This document shows, piece by piece, positions 62,837 through 64,000 of a stretch of DNA of 64,000 nucleotides. The position numbers and the translations under genes are program-made. The stretch comes from CAVQBC01 sp963710665. Its GTDB lineage: Bacteria; Actinomycetota; Thermoleophilia; Solirubrobacterales; Solirubrobacteraceae. Within the stretch, counting starts at the first letter, position 1; every line of letters starts with the position of its first letter. The notes under the pieces were generated by a model. It did not search any database. It was not told the origin of the DNA and saw only the letters and a list, made by a program, of their open reading frames with translations. The stretch covers positions 1 to 64,000 of the forward strand of contig CAVQBC010000007.1 in assembly GCA_963710665.1 (NCBI GenBank), written 5' to 3'.

Positions 62837-64000
62837 TCAGGCCACCCGCGGCGGCCAGGGCACGGCGCCCGCGACGGTCGTGCCCCGGCCGGGCGCGACG
62901 TCGATCGCCACGCGCCCGCCGACCGCCTCGATACGGTCGTGCAGGCCCGCGAGGCCCGTGCCCCACGGCGTCGTGCGCGGGTCGAAGCCGTCGCCCGTGT
63001 CGTGCACGCGGAAGCGCAGGGTGCTCTCATCGCGCTGCAGGCCGATCGTCACGGTCGCGGCGGGGCCGGCGTGCTTGGCCGCGTTCTGCACGGCCTCGAG
63101 GCAGCCGAGATACACCGCCGTCTCGACCTCGGGGATGCTGCGCCCGACGTCCGCGGCGGCGATCCGGACCGCGACCGCGCTGAGCGCGCACTCGCCGTTC
63201 AGCGCGTCCACGAGGCCGCGCGAGGACAGCCTGCGCGGCGACAGCCCGTGCGAGATGCGCCGCAGCTCGTCGCCGACGCCCCCCGCCTCCTGGATCAGCC
63301 CGGCGAGCGCCGCCGCGCCCTCGGGCTCGGTCGCCTCCATGCGCTCCTGGGCGAGCCGCAGGCGGATCTGGAGCCCGACGAGCCGGTTCTGCGCGCTGTC
63401 GTGCAGCTCGGACTCGATCCGGCGGCGCTCCTCCTCGCGGGCGGTGGCGCCGCGGGCGCGGGTCGCGACGAGCTCGCGCCCTATGAGCTCGTGCTCGGAG
63501 GCCACCGCCGCGAGGCAGAGTGTGGTGAGTGCCGCGACGACGATGAAGAGCTGGAGGTTCAGCGCGCTGTCGCTCGGCGAGTGCTCGACGAAGGGCCCCA
63601 GCTCGTTCGACGCGGCCACGACCGCGATCGCCACCGCCAGGGCGACCGACAGCGTCGCGCCCTGCGGGCCGAAGCGCAGCGCCGCCCAGATCAGCGCCGG
63701 GAAGACGAGGTAGGTCAGCGGCTGGGGGGCCGAGGCGGCGAGCACGGACAGCCCGGCGACGGCGGCGATCACGAGCGCGCCCTCCCACGGGCGCGCGCGC
63801 CACGCGGGCGCCGGCGGCCTCGCCCACGCCGCGGCGAGCGGGATCACGACCAGCCCGCCGGCGAGGTCGCCGAGCCACCAGCTGCGGGCGAACACGGTCA
63901 TCTCCGCTGCCTCGATGAGGCCTCCGGCACGGACCGCGACCGTAGCGACCACCGCGCTGACGGCCGCGCCCGCCATGACCGCTACGAGCACGGCGCCGAC
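62837..64000 (-). CDS. MASE1-like sensor histidine kinase (N-terminus beyond window)
   Basis: At least 384 aa; open to the window edge, so the true start lies beyond 64000. N-terminal ~165 residues hold several TM helices with the MASE1-type WLGDLAGGLVVIPLAAAWARP loop. A linker helix (ATAREEERRRIESELHDSAQNRLVGLQIRLRLAQERM) carries the phospho-acceptor His of HisKA_3. The HATPase domain shows AVQNAAKHAGPAATV (N box), HDTGDGFDP (G1) and GTGLAGLHDRIEAVGGRVAI. It would phosphorylate a NarL-type regulator encoded outside this window. Confidence 0.85.
   Translation of the reverse strand, partial: VGAVLVAVMAGAAVSAVVATVAVRAGGLIEAAEMTVFARSWWLGDLAGGLVVIPLAAAWARPPAPAWRARPWEGALVIAAVAGLSVLAASAPQPLTYLVFPALIWAALRFGPQGATLSVALAVAIAVVAASNELGPFVEHSPSDSALNLQLFIVVAALTTLCLAAVASEHELIGRELVATRARGATAREEERRRIESELHDSAQNRLVGLQIRLRLAQERMEATEPEGAAALAGLIQEAGGVGDELRRISHGLSPRRLSSRGLVDALNGECALSAVAVRIAAADVGRSIPEVETAVYLGCLEAVQNAAKHAGPAATVTIGLQRDESTLRFRVHDTGDGFDPRTTPWGTGLAGLHDRIEAVGGRVAIDVAPGRGTTVAGAVPWPPRVA

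Overview
The window is a stretch of very GC-rich actinobacterial chromosome. Dense genes, strong G/C third-codon bias, GTG/TTG starts and short start/stop overlaps all fit. Secreted calcium-repeat proteins with Arg-rich tails, a DUF2252 protein, an AcoX-type acetoin cluster and a LitR/ECF light-response pair suggest Actinomycetota, plausibly Thermoleophilia (Solirubrobacterales: Conexibacter/Solirubrobacter/Baekduia-like). That placement is inference; no rRNA or tRNA gene is present to confirm it.

Layout. 0-1.9 kb: end of an exopolysaccharide cluster (deacetylase, Wzz). 2-10 kb: flavin monooxygenase, DksA/TraR zinc finger, secreted RTX-like protein, an unknown gene with an internal duplication, a DHA2 drug exporter and an orphan molybdopterin oxidase subunit. 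10-15.5 kb: PNPOx-like flavoprotein, asparagine synthetase, nitrilase-fold amidase, glucuronyl-epimerase-like lipoprotein, rhodanese. 15.5-19.2 kb: ClpE-like unfoldase diverging from a secreted trypsin-like protease. 19.2-25 kb: acetoin dehydrogenase operon acoX-acoA-acoB-acoC facing a GAF/winged-helix regulator. 25-33.5 kb: stress protein, a coupled phosphorylase-like/DUF2252 pair, a DUF2238 membrane gene between direct repeats, an M23 peptidase, a fatty-acid desaturase, a phosphoesterase and a CopD-like protein. 33.5-39.5 kb: patatin-SnoaL fusion and methyltransferase, then ribokinase diverging from a ribose-type ABC transporter. 39.6-43.6 kb: TetR-VOC pair followed by a lower-GC island (SDR, epoxide hydrolase, hydrolase remnants). 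43.6-51 kb: serine hydrolase, LitS-like sigma factor/LitR-like B12 regulator, cyclopropane fatty acid synthase, HAL-like protein without its cofactor triad, TypA. 51-64 kb: cupin, Crp regulator, Ca2+/cation exchanger, a PspC-kinase-regulator signalling cluster, a beta-propeller, uracil-DNA glycosylase, LuxR regulator and part of a MASE1-like kinase.

How the genes work together. The aco genes would cleave acetoin oxidatively to acetyl-CoA and acetaldehyde under a regulator that does not use sigma-54. The LitR/ECF pair has a shared intergenic region with tandem repeats that overlap both promoters; with the adjacent lipid methyltransferase it looks like a light or singlet-oxygen membrane response. 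The PspC, small membrane protein, PspC-kinase and NarL-type regulator form an envelope-stress three-component system with a repeat array upstream.

Sequence quality matters here. The aco operon carries about forty single-base insertions in about 3.1 kb plus one in-frame TAG, while codon structure between them is intact. Isolated frameshifts occur near 5.6, 13.3, 15.1, 24.0, 34.9 and 36.3 kb. Unpolished long-read assembly is the simplest explanation, so several 'pseudogenes' here may be intact in the organism.
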